In this document: positions 11,853 to 19,557 of the stretch, piece after piece
How positions within the stretch are numbered: the stretch's first letter is position 1
Layout: each line of letters opens with the position of its first letter
Virus record (IMG/VR): IMGVR_UViG_3300036852_000292
Coordinates: 1-22,951 of that record
Direction: 5' to 3' (one strand)
Origin: a virus
Length of the DNA stretch: 22,951 nt
Position numbers and translations under genes: made by a program
The notes under the pieces: generated by a model
Seen by the model: the letters and a program-made list of their open reading frames with translations, nothing else
Told to the model about the DNA's origin: nothing
The model's database searches: none

Positions 11853-12152
11853 TCAGCGATAGTCTTGGCTGCGATTGCGCGTGCGATGGCGAATAGCTGC
11901 AAGAACTTCGGCCTCTGCCGCCGCATAGTCGTCGCCAGACGCCGCGCACATCTCGGCCAGCGCTTCGGCGTCGACTCGCGCGAGCTCGCCCGCGTGCGCG
12001 GTTAGGCGGTACGGCTCGAAACTGTCCCATGTCTCAGAGATCGCCGCGAGGAATGTGCGTGCTGCCTGGGATTTCAGACGGTGTCGGTTGTGTTTGTTGC
12101 AGCCAAAATATTTTTGAAGAGAAAGCGAAAGCTGAAAGTTTGACGACTCCAA
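11853..12152 (-). CDS. Lone minus-strand hypothetical protein
   Basis: 99 residues if started from TTG at 12152, the first start after an in-frame stop; a shorter start is possible because the first ~15 residues fall in AT-rich sequence. The C-terminal two thirds read as a genuine helical, Ala/Glu-rich protein: RTFLAAISETWDSFEPYRLT, AHAGELARVDAEALAEMCAA, then DDYAAAEAEVLAAI. The + strand frames opposite it are poor. It is the only convincing gene on this strand in the window and separates the sugar and accessory module from the head module. A possible promoter on its strand is TTGTCC, 18 bp, TAGAAT (the TAGAAT lies at about 12238-12243 on + coordinates). No family recognised; regulators or morons often occupy such positions. 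Confidence 0.55.
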   Translation of the reverse strand: MESSNFQLSLSLQKYFGCNKHNRHRLKSQAARTFLAAISETWDSFEPYRLTAHAGELARVDAEALAEMCAASGDDYAAAEAEVLAAIRHRTRNRSQDYR

Positions 12153-12353
12153 ATCATGTCATTTCACTTTGCCGCGTAAAGCTGTCAAGCGCCGCAGTTT
12201 CACAAGCGATCAGAATCCCTAAGCTTTTTACCACCCTATTCTATTTCTTTGTGACAACGCTGGACAAGCCCACCTCAACCGTCTAACCTCTTCCTTAGGC
12301 CGTAACGTGAGCGGGAGCGAATACGGCCCGCGATAGCGGCTCTCAGCACCTTC
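12153..12353. other. AT-rich divergent intergenic region
   Basis: About 200 bases between the minus-strand gene and the small terminase gene, visibly more AT rich than the rest of the window. It holds the candidate minus-strand promoter described above. It also has an inverted repeat GGCCGTA (12298-12304) / TACGGCC (12322-12328), which could be an operator or a leader hairpin upstream of the terminase genes. I found no consensus + strand promoter; TGGACA near 12272 with TAACCT 17 bp later is a weak match. Confidence 0.5.
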
Positions 12354-12818
12354 ATGTCAGACCCAGACCCAGAAGCAGTTACCTTGGGCGTGATGGAGCC
12401 GTCCAAACGCAAACCCGATTACACACGGCTCAGCCGTGCTGAAGTCGCCTCGGTCGTTGCTCTCCATCGAGCCGGCAAAACCCAAACTGAAATCGCTCTC
12501 ACCCTTGGCTGTAACACCAGCACCGTCAGTCGATGGCTGAATCAACTCGGCGATACCACTGAACTGGCAAAGCAGAAATTACGCGCAGGCTCGGCTGAGC
12601 TCGTCGATCGTGTCCTGAAGCGAGCCGACATCGACCAGTCGCTGGAAGTGCTTGATAGGCTTGATGTTGCACCAAAGCGTGAGCGTAACGCGAGCAATGG
12701 AAATCAGGTCAACATCGTGATCGGCATGCCTGGTGCGCCGGCTGGGCCCGATCCGATGATCACGGTTTCGCCCGTCACTTTCGCCCCTGCGTGCGCCGAA
12801 ATAGAGCAGGCTAAGTGA
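12354..12818 (+). CDS. terS: Putative small terminase subunit (HTH protein)
   Basis: 154 residues. A helix-turn-helix lies at about 43-63 (TQTEIALTLGCNTSTVSRWL) within a helical N-terminal domain that starts at LSRAEVASVVALHRAG. The middle (LAKQKLRAGSAELVDRVLKR) looks like an oligomerisation helix, and the tail is Pro/Gly rich (IGMPGAPAGPDPMITV). An HTH, a helical core and a flexible tail ahead of the large terminase are typical of TerS, which recognises the packaging site. Five short genes lie between it and terL, which is unusual, so another HTH DNA-binding role remains possible. No clear ribosome binding site precedes ATG 12354; ATG 12393 is an alternative. Confidence 0.65.
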   Translation: MSDPDPEAVTLGVMEPSKRKPDYTRLSRAEVASVVALHRAGKTQTEIALTLGCNTSTVSRWLNQLGDTTELAKQKLRAGSAELVDRVLKRADIDQSLEVLDRLDVAPKRERNASNGNQVNIVIGMPGAPAGPDPMITVSPVTFAPACAEIEQAK

Positions 12819-12989
12819 TTGAGCCGATTAGCATTCGCTTTGTCTTTGCGTCTGATAATGGGCCATTCCGTTAACCCTCGGATCTGGCTCGGATCCAACT
12901 CAGCCGTGCGCCACTTCCGGCAAGCGAATCATCCAGGGGCCCCATGGCGGCTCGGGCAGAGGCCCCATGGCTCGCAGGCTGCGACTTAG
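12815..12989 (+). pseudogene. Possible decayed gene after terS
   Basis: A GTG overlaps the terS stop (GTGA) and opens a 19-residue frame, MIEPISIRFVFASDNGPFR, that stops at 12872. In the next frame the reading continues as VNPRIWLGSNSAVRHFRQAN up to a stop at 12987. Joined by a frameshift near 12870, the two parts resemble the start of short phage NlpC/P60-like or permuted papain-like proteins (IRFVFASDxxPxSxxIRxxSxSxxSH). The match is from memory and weak. An 11-bp direct repeat (GGCCCCATGGC) also lies in this stretch. Confidence 0.35.
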
Positions 12990-13004
12990 TTTTGGGTGAG
13001 GCTG

Positions 13005-13106
13005 ATGGCTGATGGGGGCCGTGAACTGGAAGTGCTGCTATGGGTGGCAATGGTCGTGATGGTGTGGGTGCTGACCTGGATCGTGTCACCTATCGTGTCA
13101 CGATGA
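13005..13106 (+). CDS. Tiny membrane protein (33 aa)
   Basis: After MADGGRELEV the remainder is one hydrophobic helix, LLWVAMVVMVWVLTWIVSPI, ending VSR. GAGG precedes the ATG. Such one-helix proteins are common in phages. Its stop is near the start of the next gene at 13117. Confidence 0.55.
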   Translation: MADGGRELEVLLWVAMVVMVWVLTWIVSPIVSR

Positions 13107-13116
13107 AAGTCAAGAG

Positions 13117-13473
13117 ATGTCGGGACAATATCCCGGCCTGACATTCGGGCAGATGCGCAAGAACGTGAGGGCTCTCAAGAGCGTGGGCAGGCGCATGCGA
13201 GAAGCGATCGAAGAAGCGGTGAAGGCGCAGGGATTGAGCGCGGTCGAGGGCGTCAGCCTGACGGTATCGAGGCAGGAGTTTGAGCGGGTCGAGTGGGCCA
13301 TGGGGCGTCTCAAGCAATGGCTGCCGGCCCTCGATGAAGCGGGACAGGTGATACCAGGGGTCGGATCCTATGTGCGAATGAACGCATTGTTTTGCCGGAC
13401 GGACCTTGCGCGCACGCATTTCTTGATGAAGGGCTGCCCGGTCTTTTATGCGGAGGAGCCACATGGCATATAG
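13117..13473 (+). CDS. Hypothetical protein between terS and terL
   Basis: 118 residues. The N-terminal half is strongly helical and basic (MRKNVRALKSVGRRMREAIE, then EAVKAQGLSAVEGVSLTVSR). The C-terminal half has MGRLKQWLPALDEAGQVIPG. It could be an alternative DNA-packaging or head-maturation factor given its position, but I do not recognise it. It overlaps the next gene by 11 bases. Confidence 0.65.
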   Translation: MSGQYPGLTFGQMRKNVRALKSVGRRMREAIEEAVKAQGLSAVEGVSLTVSRQEFERVEWAMGRLKQWLPALDEAGQVIPGVGSYVRMNALFCRTDLARTHFLMKGCPVFYAEEPHGI

Positions 13474-13660
13474 CGAACGGAACTTACGGGCGGATTTGAT
13501 TACCAAGTATCCGACGGCGCCGACGAATGACTTGACGACGCTGTTCAGTCGGCATCTGGGGATTCCGAAGGTGAACGGCGCAGACACGCCGCTCTATGAC
13601 GGGGACGACGTCATGGACGAGGTGCGCATCTACTTCAATGCGCTCGCGGATGCGGCGTAG
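13463..13660 (+). CDS. Small hypothetical protein (65 aa)
   Basis: ATG 13463 has GGAGGAG upstream at ideal spacing. Sequence MAYSERNLRADLITKYPTAP, then LTTLFSRHLGIPKVNG and VMDEVRIYFNALADAA. Acidic and helical, in the packaging module; no family recognised. Confidence 0.7.
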   Translation: MAYSERNLRADLITKYPTAPTNDLTTLFSRHLGIPKVNGADTPLYDGDDVMDEVRIYFNALADAA

Positions 13661-13672
13661 GGAAAAGGTCCG

Positions 13673-13900
13673 ATGTCTGCGATTACGGTGAAGTACAGCG
13701 ACGGGACGACCGCGAGTCAGACGACGACGGCGACGCCGCGGCTCCATGTGGTCGGACCGCCACACAAAGCGCATGAGGCGGGGCGGCGCTATCAGGGTGT
13801 GTACATCAAGGAGTCAGGGACGACGTTTCGGTGGGTCGCGGATGAGCCGATTGGGGCCTCGGCCACGGTGCCCACGGGCTTTGACGCGGACCGGGAATAA
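13673..13900 (+). CDS. Small beta-rich hypothetical protein (75 aa)
   Basis: ATG 13673 follows GGAAAAGG. It is Thr and Val rich with alternating strands (MSAITVKYSDGTTASQTTTA, then RLHVVGPPHKAH, YQGVYIKESGTTFRWV). It looks like a small all-beta protein. Its stop is joined to terL by TAATG, so it is co-translated with the large terminase. Confidence 0.65.
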   Translation: MSAITVKYSDGTTASQTTTATPRLHVVGPPHKAHEAGRRYQGVYIKESGTTFRWVADEPIGASATVPTGFDADRE

Positions 13901-15417
13901 TGGCGCGATGTTGTTGGTGTCGGGCGGACCTGGTCTCGGTGGCGGAGCGGTGGTGGTGTCCGACCGAGGTGTGTCGAAACCGGCAACGGGCGTATGCGGT
14001 GGGGCGCGGCACGGGGAAGGGCTGGACGTGGCTCTTTGTGCCAACGCCGAAGCAAGTCGACCTGATGGCGGCGCCAGAACCCTACCTCTTGTTTGGCGGG
14101 GCGGCTGGGTCCGCGAAGTCGCACGGGGCGCGCTGGATGCTCTACCGAGACTGTCTGCGCCCGAAGAAACGTGCCCCGATCGAATGTCTGCTGCTGCGCG
14201 AGACGTTCCCGGAGCTCGAACGCACGCATCTGCGGCGGATGGCTTACGAGGCACCGCTCATCGGCGCGACCTTTATCCCGTCGCGGCGGATGATGCAGTT
14301 TCCCGATGGGTCGCTGATCGAATGTGGCCACATGGACGACGAGGACGCAGTCCAGCGGTACTTGTCAGCCGAGTACGACCGGATTGTGCCGGACGAAGGA
14401 GTCCGGTTCAAACCGCGGCCGCTGTTGGAATTGAGCACGCGCACGGTCAAGCGGCGCCCAGGCGGTCAATTTATTGTGGTGACGAATCCGGGCGGGCCCT
14501 CGTCCCAAATGCTCTTGGATTTCTTCATCGACCATCAGCCGGACTTCGACGCGTTTGGCGAGGCGTTACAGACCGAGTATCGGCCGGCCGAGTGGCGCTA
14601 TATCGAAGCGACCTTGGACGACAATCCGTATCTCGATCCGGCCTATGCCGCCGCGTTGGCGATCTTGCCGCCCGCGCGCTACGAACAGTTGCGGCATGCG
14701 AATTGGCGGGTGCATGAAGGCCAGTTCTTTGGCGAATGGAATGAACGGACCCACATTGCCGCATTCGAGCCATCGCGCGATGGGCTGTGGTTCCGATCGC
14801 TCGACTGGGGACGCAATCAGCCTGGCTGCTGTCTGTGGTGGGCGGTCCTGCCCGACCATCAGCTCTATGTGCGCCGGGATTGGAAGTTCCAGGGCATGAG
14901 CGAACAAGAGGTGGCGGCCGGCGTGAAAGCCATCGATGTGGAGCTCGGGCTGCGAAAGGTGAGCTATACCGCGGCGGACCCGGCAATTTTCAACAAGACC
15001 GGGGCCACACACACGCAGGCGCAGTTTGTCGGGCAGTCGATCGGGGAGTCCCTGAATCACTATGGGTTGCGGCTGGTCAAGGCCGACAACGACCGGTTCA
15101 ACGGCTGGGGGCGCTGTCATGCGCTCCTGCGGCCGGCGCCGACCGGGGCGCCGTGGCTGCGGACGCATCCCGACTGCCGGTACCTGAATCGGTCGATACC
15201 GAATGCGCTGAGCGACAAGACCGATCCGGACGATGTGGACACGGCCAGCGATGACCATGCGTTGGACGCGTGGCGGTACGGCGCAATGAGTCGGCCCCAT
15301 CCATTGGGAATTGTCAAGACCCAGACGCGCTTTGCCCCAGGCACCATGGGCCATCTCCGGCAATCGGTTCGGCAGTGGGCCCACCGGCTGGGCAGCGAAA
15401 GTGCGCGCCATGCCTGA
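13900..15417 (+). CDS. terL: Phage terminase large subunit with N-terminal zinc ribbon
   Basis: 505 residues; start by TAATG overlap. The ATPase domain has Walker A GGAAGSAKS at 66-74 and a Walker B-type strand ending YDRIVPDE with the catalytic Glu at 166. IVVTNPGG near 192-199 fits the coupling motif. The RNase H-like nuclease domain has D302 (RSLDWGRNQPG), D360 (AADPAIF) and the late acidic pair and Asp in SDDHALDAWRYG (451-456). The first 30 residues (MARCCWCRADLVSVAERWWC plus PTEVCRNRQ) form a CxxC...CxxxxC zinc ribbon, a variant I recall in some soil and freshwater phages. The protein is the packaging motor, cutting and pumping DNA into the prohead through the portal encoded next. Confidence 0.95.
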   Translation: MARCCWCRADLVSVAERWWCPTEVCRNRQRAYAVGRGTGKGWTWLFVPTPKQVDLMAAPEPYLLFGGAAGSAKSHGARWMLYRDCLRPKKRAPIECLLLRETFPELERTHLRRMAYEAPLIGATFIPSRRMMQFPDGSLIECGHMDDEDAVQRYLSAEYDRIVPDEGVRFKPRPLLELSTRTVKRRPGGQFIVVTNPGGPSSQMLLDFFIDHQPDFDAFGEALQTEYRPAEWRYIEATLDDNPYLDPAYAAALAILPPARYEQLRHANWRVHEGQFFGEWNERTHIAAFEPSRDGLWFRSLDWGRNQPGCCLWWAVLPDHQLYVRRDWKFQGMSEQEVAAGVKAIDVELGLRKVSYTAADPAIFNKTGATHTQAQFVGQSIGESLNHYGLRLVKADNDRFNGWGRCHALLRPAPTGAPWLRTHPDCRYLNRSIPNALSDKTDPDDVDTASDDHALDAWRYGAMSRPHPLGIVKTQTRFAPGTMGHLRQSVRQWAHRLGSESARHA

Positions 15418-17383
15418 GCCGATCCTGCCGTTGCCGCCTGGGGCGGATTACGCGTTCTGGACTGGCGAAGTCGAGCGCGCCGATCGCGAGTACGACGCGC
15501 ATAAGACCAAGTGGCAGGAGAATCTCGACTATTACACGGGCCAGCCGCTCGCGAGTCCGCCGGAGACCGATTACGTCAACGTGAACGTGGACTTCTATCA
15601 GGTCGAACAGAAGCTGGCGCAATTGTTCTATGAGACGCCGGAACTTCAGGTCATAGCCAAACCTGCGCTCGTCGGCGCGGAATCCATCCTCCAAACGCAT
15701 CGGCAATTGTTGAATGAGGTCATGGGGCCGGATCATGCCGATGTGCTGACGACGATTCACAAAGCCATCAAAGAATGCTTGTGTACCTCAGGCTTCGGTG
15801 CGACCAAGATTTGTTATCAGCCGACGGTCAAAGCGGTCCCCGCCCCGCAGCAATTCGGTGCCATGCTCGGTTTGCAGCCGGACGTGCAGGTGCCAATCTA
15901 CGAGGAATGGATCTGGACGGACATTCCCTCGTCCAAGCTACGGATTCCAGCGGATTTCAAGAGCTGCCATTACGACAAAGCCCCGTGGCTGGGGTTTCGC
16001 TTCCGCATGCCGTTGACGGTCGCGCACTCGACGCTCACGCTACCGCCTGACTTCAGGGGCACGACCACGAAAGATGAGCATCAGTATCAATCGGCGGAGA
16101 CCACGAACGAGACCGCGGGCTTGCACTATGTGGATGGGATTGAGCTGTGGTATCGAACGGCCATGTTCGACCCGACCGTTTTGCATCCCGAAGCATTCCG
16201 CCGGCTCGTCTTGATCGACGGGTTGGATCAGCCTGCCGCCCATGCCGATTCGCCCTATCAGACCTTTGACGGACAGGGGCGGTTGACGCCCGATTCGATG
16301 ATCGGGAATCCGATTCACATCTTCGCCATTCGGGATGTGCCCGATTCGGCGTATGTGCCCTCGGATTCGCAGATGACGCGGCCCCTGGTGAAGGAGCTGT
16401 GTCGCTTCCGCACGCAGATGGTCAAAGAACGCGACGCGAATCGGCCTCGTGTCTTGTATGACTCCGACAAGCTCCCGCCAGAAGTCATCGCGAAGATCGC
16501 GAGTGGCGAGATTGGCGATTTGATTCCGACCGAAGGCGGCGCACTGGCGCAAGGCGTCGCATCGATCATGGCGGTCGTTCAGCAAGGCCAGAGCCCGCGC
16601 CAGACCTATCTCGCCAACGACATCATCACGCGGGACATCGAGAAGACCCATGCGATCGATGCCAGCGGGGCCGGGGTCACGGACACGCAGGACGAGACCG
16701 CGACGAAGACCGCGACAGTTGATCGGAACCGTGCGGTGCGCCTGGACGCGGAACGCGCGCGCATCTTGCGGCAGTATCTGAAGGGTGTGGCGAAATTCTC
16801 AGCCTTGGTCGTTCGCTATCTGACGCCTGATCTGGCGGCCCGGTATGTCGGTCCACAAGCGGCCCAGGCCTGGGCGCAGGCCAAGGCCCAGATCGCGATG
16901 GGCTTCACCGCGAAACCCGATAGTCAGATCCGTCTCGATGCGGCGCAGGAACGCCGCTACGCCCTGCAGCTCTATCAGATGTGCGCGCAGGATCCGAATG
17001 TCGTTCGTGTCGAGCTCCTGAAAGACCTGTTCATGAAGGCAGGACGCGATCCGGCGAAGTTGGTCGTGGAGCAGTTGCCGGAGAAAACACCGGAGCCGAA
17101 CATTAGTTATCGCTTCAATGGCGAAGACCTGTATAACCCGATGGTGCGCGAGATCCTTGCGCAGGCTGGAGTCAAGATTTCGCAAGATTCGATCGACCAG
17201 TCGGCAAGCCAGATGTACAAACAGGTGGCGCTCGGACTGCGCGATGTGAGCGGGAAGGCCGTCCCACCCACGCCGCGGCCCATGGAACACGGGGGGCCGG
17301 CGCAGCAGGTGCGGTCCTTGAGCAAACAGCAGGGCGATGAGACGGGGCAGCGTCCTGGTCCCGCCGTGGGAGCCGCGGCATGA
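15410..17383 (+). CDS. Portal protein
   Basis: 657 residues from ATG 15410, overlapping the terL stop by eight bases; a start at 15311 would lie deep in terL. Position directly after terL, size and pattern fit a portal. The N-terminal part has YDAHKTKWQENLDYYTGQPL, followed by VNVNVDFYQVEQKLAQLFYE (a portal wing-type region). LVKELCRFRTQMVKERDANR lies in the middle, followed by the helical stem region around QDETATKTATVDRNRAVRLD. The C-terminus is Gln/Gly/Pro rich (PRPMEHGGPAQQV). Portals form the dodecameric DNA gate at one capsid vertex. The large size is closer to podophage-type portals. No protease or Mu-gpF-like fusion is visible. Confidence 0.85.
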   Translation: MPEPILPLPPGADYAFWTGEVERADREYDAHKTKWQENLDYYTGQPLASPPETDYVNVNVDFYQVEQKLAQLFYETPELQVIAKPALVGAESILQTHRQLLNEVMGPDHADVLTTIHKAIKECLCTSGFGATKICYQPTVKAVPAPQQFGAMLGLQPDVQVPIYEEWIWTDIPSSKLRIPADFKSCHYDKAPWLGFRFRMPLTVAHSTLTLPPDFRGTTTKDEHQYQSAETTNETAGLHYVDGIELWYRTAMFDPTVLHPEAFRRLVLIDGLDQPAAHADSPYQTFDGQGRLTPDSMIGNPIHIFAIRDVPDSAYVPSDSQMTRPLVKELCRFRTQMVKERDANRPRVLYDSDKLPPEVIAKIASGEIGDLIPTEGGALAQGVASIMAVVQQGQSPRQTYLANDIITRDIEKTHAIDASGAGVTDTQDETATKTATVDRNRAVRLDAERARILRQYLKGVAKFSALVVRYLTPDLAARYVGPQAAQAWAQAKAQIAMGFTAKPDSQIRLDAAQERRYALQLYQMCAQDPNVVRVELLKDLFMKAGRDPAKLVVEQLPEKTPEPNISYRFNGEDLYNPMVREILAQAGVKISQDSIDQSASQMYKQVALGLRDVSGKAVPPTPRPMEHGGPAQQVRSLSKQQGDETGQRPGPAVGAAA

Positions 17384-17499
17384 TGCTCGCCATTCTCGTT
17401 GCGGCCGTTCTTGCCTGCGCAATCAGTGGGCATTACATGATCGCCGCGCTCTTGCTTGCGGTTGCGCTGCCATATTCGTGGTGGAGCGGCCGTGAATAG
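17380..17499 (+). CDS. Tiny membrane protein (39 aa)
   Basis: ATGA junction with the portal gene. Two hydrophobic stretches: MMLAILVAAVLACAISGH and YMIAALLLAVALPYSWW, with one His between. It could span the membrane once or as a hairpin. Nothing shows a function; holin-like activity cannot be judged. Confidence 0.6.
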   Translation: MMLAILVAAVLACAISGHYMIAALLLAVALPYSWWSGRE

Positions 17500-17845
17500 G
17501 TGCGACACGTGCGGGGTATCGCTCGATGTTGGGGCATGGCCGTTCTGTCCGCACGGAGTCTATCGTGGGTCGAATATCACCGATGAGATCCCGGGCGGAT
17601 TTACACAGGAGAACTTCGGCCATCGCCCCGAAACGTTTTACAGCAAAAAGGCCATGCTTCATCGCGCCAAAGAATTGGGGCTTGAGCCGATGGTGAAATG
17701 GTCCGGGCCCCATGACCGGCACGTGTCGCGGTGGGTCAGCGTCGATCTGGAGGCGGCAACCGCCTTGGTTTCGCGCAGCACGTCCATTGCGAGCCAGGAT
17801 CCAGAGCCATCAGTTGAGATGAGTTTCACGGTGAAGGCCCTATGA
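17492..17845 (+). CDS. Zinc-ribbon protein of common phage type
   Basis: 117 residues from GTG 17492. N-terminal ribbon NRCDTCGVSLDVGAWPFCPH, then a long segment with ENFGHRPETFYSKKAMLHRA and KELGLEPMVKWSGPHDRHVS. The order of a short ribbon followed by a YSKxxMxxxAKExGL helix is frequent in genes near phage portals and capsids. Function unproven; a head-assembly accessory role is possible. Confidence 0.75.
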   Translation: MNRCDTCGVSLDVGAWPFCPHGVYRGSNITDEIPGGFTQENFGHRPETFYSKKAMLHRAKELGLEPMVKWSGPHDRHVSRWVSVDLEAATALVSRSTSIASQDPEPSVEMSFTVKAL

Positions 17846-18267
17846 GTCTGATTCTGACGGCTACGGGCAAGAACGTCGTCGTCATGTCCACGGACCAAGT
17901 GCGGTGGTTTCTGAACGGCAAAGCCTTCCTGAAACATGTCCCGCATCTCGCGACGCTTGGATTGGGGGTCTATTGTCGGACCTGTTACGACGAGGGCTTG
18001 CCCGATGATGTGATCGTCGGCTGCGATGGGACGGCGTATGTCATGCGGTGCGCGCATCAACAAGTGGTCATCCCTGTGGGAGAGGTCGGCGAGACCGATC
18101 CGCTGCTGATGCGATTGGGCTGGTCGCTGCATTGCGCAGAAGCGTGTGCGAAACGCGGCATGTACGACGGCGTCGAAGGGGCCAATGATCCACAGGCCCG
18201 CACGGTGCGCGTGACTTGTGGATGCACGGAGCGTCTGTATCAATTTGCGCCGATGGGACACGCCTGA
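17842..18267 (+). CDS. Cys-rich hypothetical protein
   Basis: 141 residues; ATGA junction. Cys pairs: GVYCRTCYDEGLPDD, VIVGCDGTAYVMRCAHQQVV, CAEACAKRGM and VTCGCTERLYQF. The two-strand-plus-knuckle pattern suggests one or two zinc sites. It lies in the cluster of zinc proteins between portal and scaffold. Function unknown. Confidence 0.65.
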   Translation: MSLILTATGKNVVVMSTDQVRWFLNGKAFLKHVPHLATLGLGVYCRTCYDEGLPDDVIVGCDGTAYVMRCAHQQVVIPVGEVGETDPLLMRLGWSLHCAEACAKRGMYDGVEGANDPQARTVRVTCGCTERLYQFAPMGHA

Positions 18268-18386
18268 TGGCGTGGTGCTCCTGTCCGATGCCGTGGCTGT
18301 ACACGCGCCCGAGCGGCGATCGCGTGTGTCTCAGATGTGGAGGACCGGTGCAGCCGAAGCCCGCGCCGAAAGAGGAACGCCCATAA
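18267..18386 (+). CDS. Mini zinc-ribbon protein (39 aa)
   Basis: TGATG junction. Sequence MAWCSCPMPWLYTRPSGDRV then CLRCGGPVQPKP. The CxC...CxxC pattern can bind one zinc ion. Its TAA at 18384-18386 ends the coupled chain that starts at terL. Confidence 0.6.
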   Translation: MAWCSCPMPWLYTRPSGDRVCLRCGGPVQPKPAPKEERP

Positions 18387-18400
18387 CGTAAGTTTCAAGC

Positions 18401-18431
18401 TTGACTGGTTTGCTGACTCGCGCCTTATAAC
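18401..18431 (+). promoter_or_regulatory. Candidate sigma70-type promoter upstream of a terminator
   Basis: TTGACT (18401-18406, one mismatch) and TATAAC (18426-18431, one mismatch) are separated by 19 bp, two more than ideal. It lies just after the end of the zinc-ribbon cluster. RNA starting near 18438 would reach the terminator at 18485-18540 after ~100 bases. Confidence 0.45.
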
Positions 18432-18484
18432 CGCGAGGACACCCGCCCATCCTTAGCGGGCAACCAGACAAAGGGACGCAACGG

Positions 18485-18540
18485 AAAGGACCGGTGCTGA
18501 TGGCTCTACACGAGCCGTGAGCCCCGGTCCTTTTTGTTTG
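18485..18540 (+). terminator. Strong intrinsic terminator
   Basis: AAAGGACCGG (18485-18494) pairs with CCGGTCC plus the first Ts (18524-18533); an inner hairpin GGCTC/GAGCC sits inside. The stem is followed by TTTTTGTTTG. It lies 60 bases upstream of the scaffold start, so either it separates two transcripts or it attenuates read-through into the head genes. Confidence 0.9.
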
Positions 18541-18599
18541 TGTCCCACATTTTCGCGGGCCGTCCAGCGAGAGAGACGGCAGAAGGCAGTACCTAGTCC

Positions 18600-19541
18600 A
18601 TGGCTGACGAGATAGGCGCCGCAAGCGCCGCCGGTTCGTCCCCGGCTTCACCCGCAGGATCGTCTGCGACTCCTCCCGCTCCGCCTGCGTCCGCGACAGC
18701 GACGCCGGGAGTGAGTGCAGCGGCGAGTCCTGCGCCAGCACCCTACGCCTCCACGGGCGAGCCGCCGGCGGAACGTTGGGCAGACATCCTCGCCAATACG
18801 CGCACGAAGACGCGCAGCGAGGTCGAGGCGGAATACCGCCAGAAGTACGGCTGGGCCGATCAGTTCCAGGCGGATCCCTACGCGTTTGTGGACCGCTGGA
18901 TCGATCAGCTCGCTGGCCATTCGCAGTATGGGCCGCAGATCCTCGCGAAAGCCGCGCGGATGCTGCAAGCCCGGCGCGGCGCTGCCGCGCCAGCGACCGC
19001 TGACGAACCGCAGCCGAACGTGCCCATTGTGGACACGAACGGCAACGTGACGGGTCAGACCTACTCGGCCGAGCAATTCAAGAAATGGCAGGAGTGGAGC
19101 TGGCAGCAACGTGAAGCGGCTCTGAATCAGCGGATGCAGCCGATCGAACAACTGCATCAGCAGATTCGCCAGCACGCGCAGCGGGAACAGATGCGGGAAG
19201 TGGCCGAACGCGAGACCAAATCGACCCTGACCGAACTGCGCGCCATGCCGCACTTCAAAGAGCACGAGGCCGCGATTAAACAAGCCTTAGTCGACCACGA
19301 AGAGTGGGGCGACAACGTCCATCGCGCGTACGTGCATGTCCTGACCTCAACGGTCCTGCCGACGCTCTCGCAGACGGAACAGGCCAAGGTGCTGGACTCA
19401 CTCAAAACCAAAGCGGCCAGCGGCACGGTCAATCCGAGCGGGCAAACACCGGCGCAGACGCCGAAGTTCAAAGACTTCGGGGAAGCGGCGCGGTACTACG
19501 ACGCCCATCCGGAAGAAGCCCTTGCCATGGCCCGACGTTAA
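18600..19541 (+). CDS. Putative capsid scaffold protein
   Basis: 313 residues. The N-terminal ~58 residues are Ala, Pro, Ser and Thr rich (low complexity). The centre is Gln and Glu rich with heptad-like helices (AEQFKKWQEWSWQQREAALN, IEQLHQQIRQHAQREQMREV). The C-terminus is helical and ends DAHPEEALAMARR. Position directly before the major capsid gene, the disordered N-terminus and the coiled-coil core fit an assembly scaffold. No protease motif is seen. Confidence 0.75.
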   Translation: MADEIGAASAAGSSPASPAGSSATPPAPPASATATPGVSAAASPAPAPYASTGEPPAERWADILANTRTKTRSEVEAEYRQKYGWADQFQADPYAFVDRWIDQLAGHSQYGPQILAKAARMLQARRGAAAPATADEPQPNVPIVDTNGNVTGQTYSAEQFKKWQEWSWQQREAALNQRMQPIEQLHQQIRQHAQREQMREVAERETKSTLTELRAMPHFKEHEAAIKQALVDHEEWGDNVHRAYVHVLTSTVLPTLSQTEQAKVLDSLKTKAASGTVNPSGQTPAQTPKFKDFGEAARYYDAHPEEALAMARR

Positions 19542-19557
19542 GAAGGGTTAGCGATCA

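Noticed and set aside
12029-12286. A + strand frame of 85 codons opposite the minus-strand gene
   Set aside because: Its translation is low quality and it runs across the AT-rich control region; the minus-strand frame over 11853-12152 reads better.
13103-13141. A 12-codon frame linking the tiny membrane gene and the next gene
   Set aside because: It ends well inside the following gene and adds nothing to the coupling already given by the 10-base spacing.
16040-16651. Long minus-strand frames opposite the portal and terminase genes
   Set aside because: They are GC-driven shadows of well-supported + strand structural genes.
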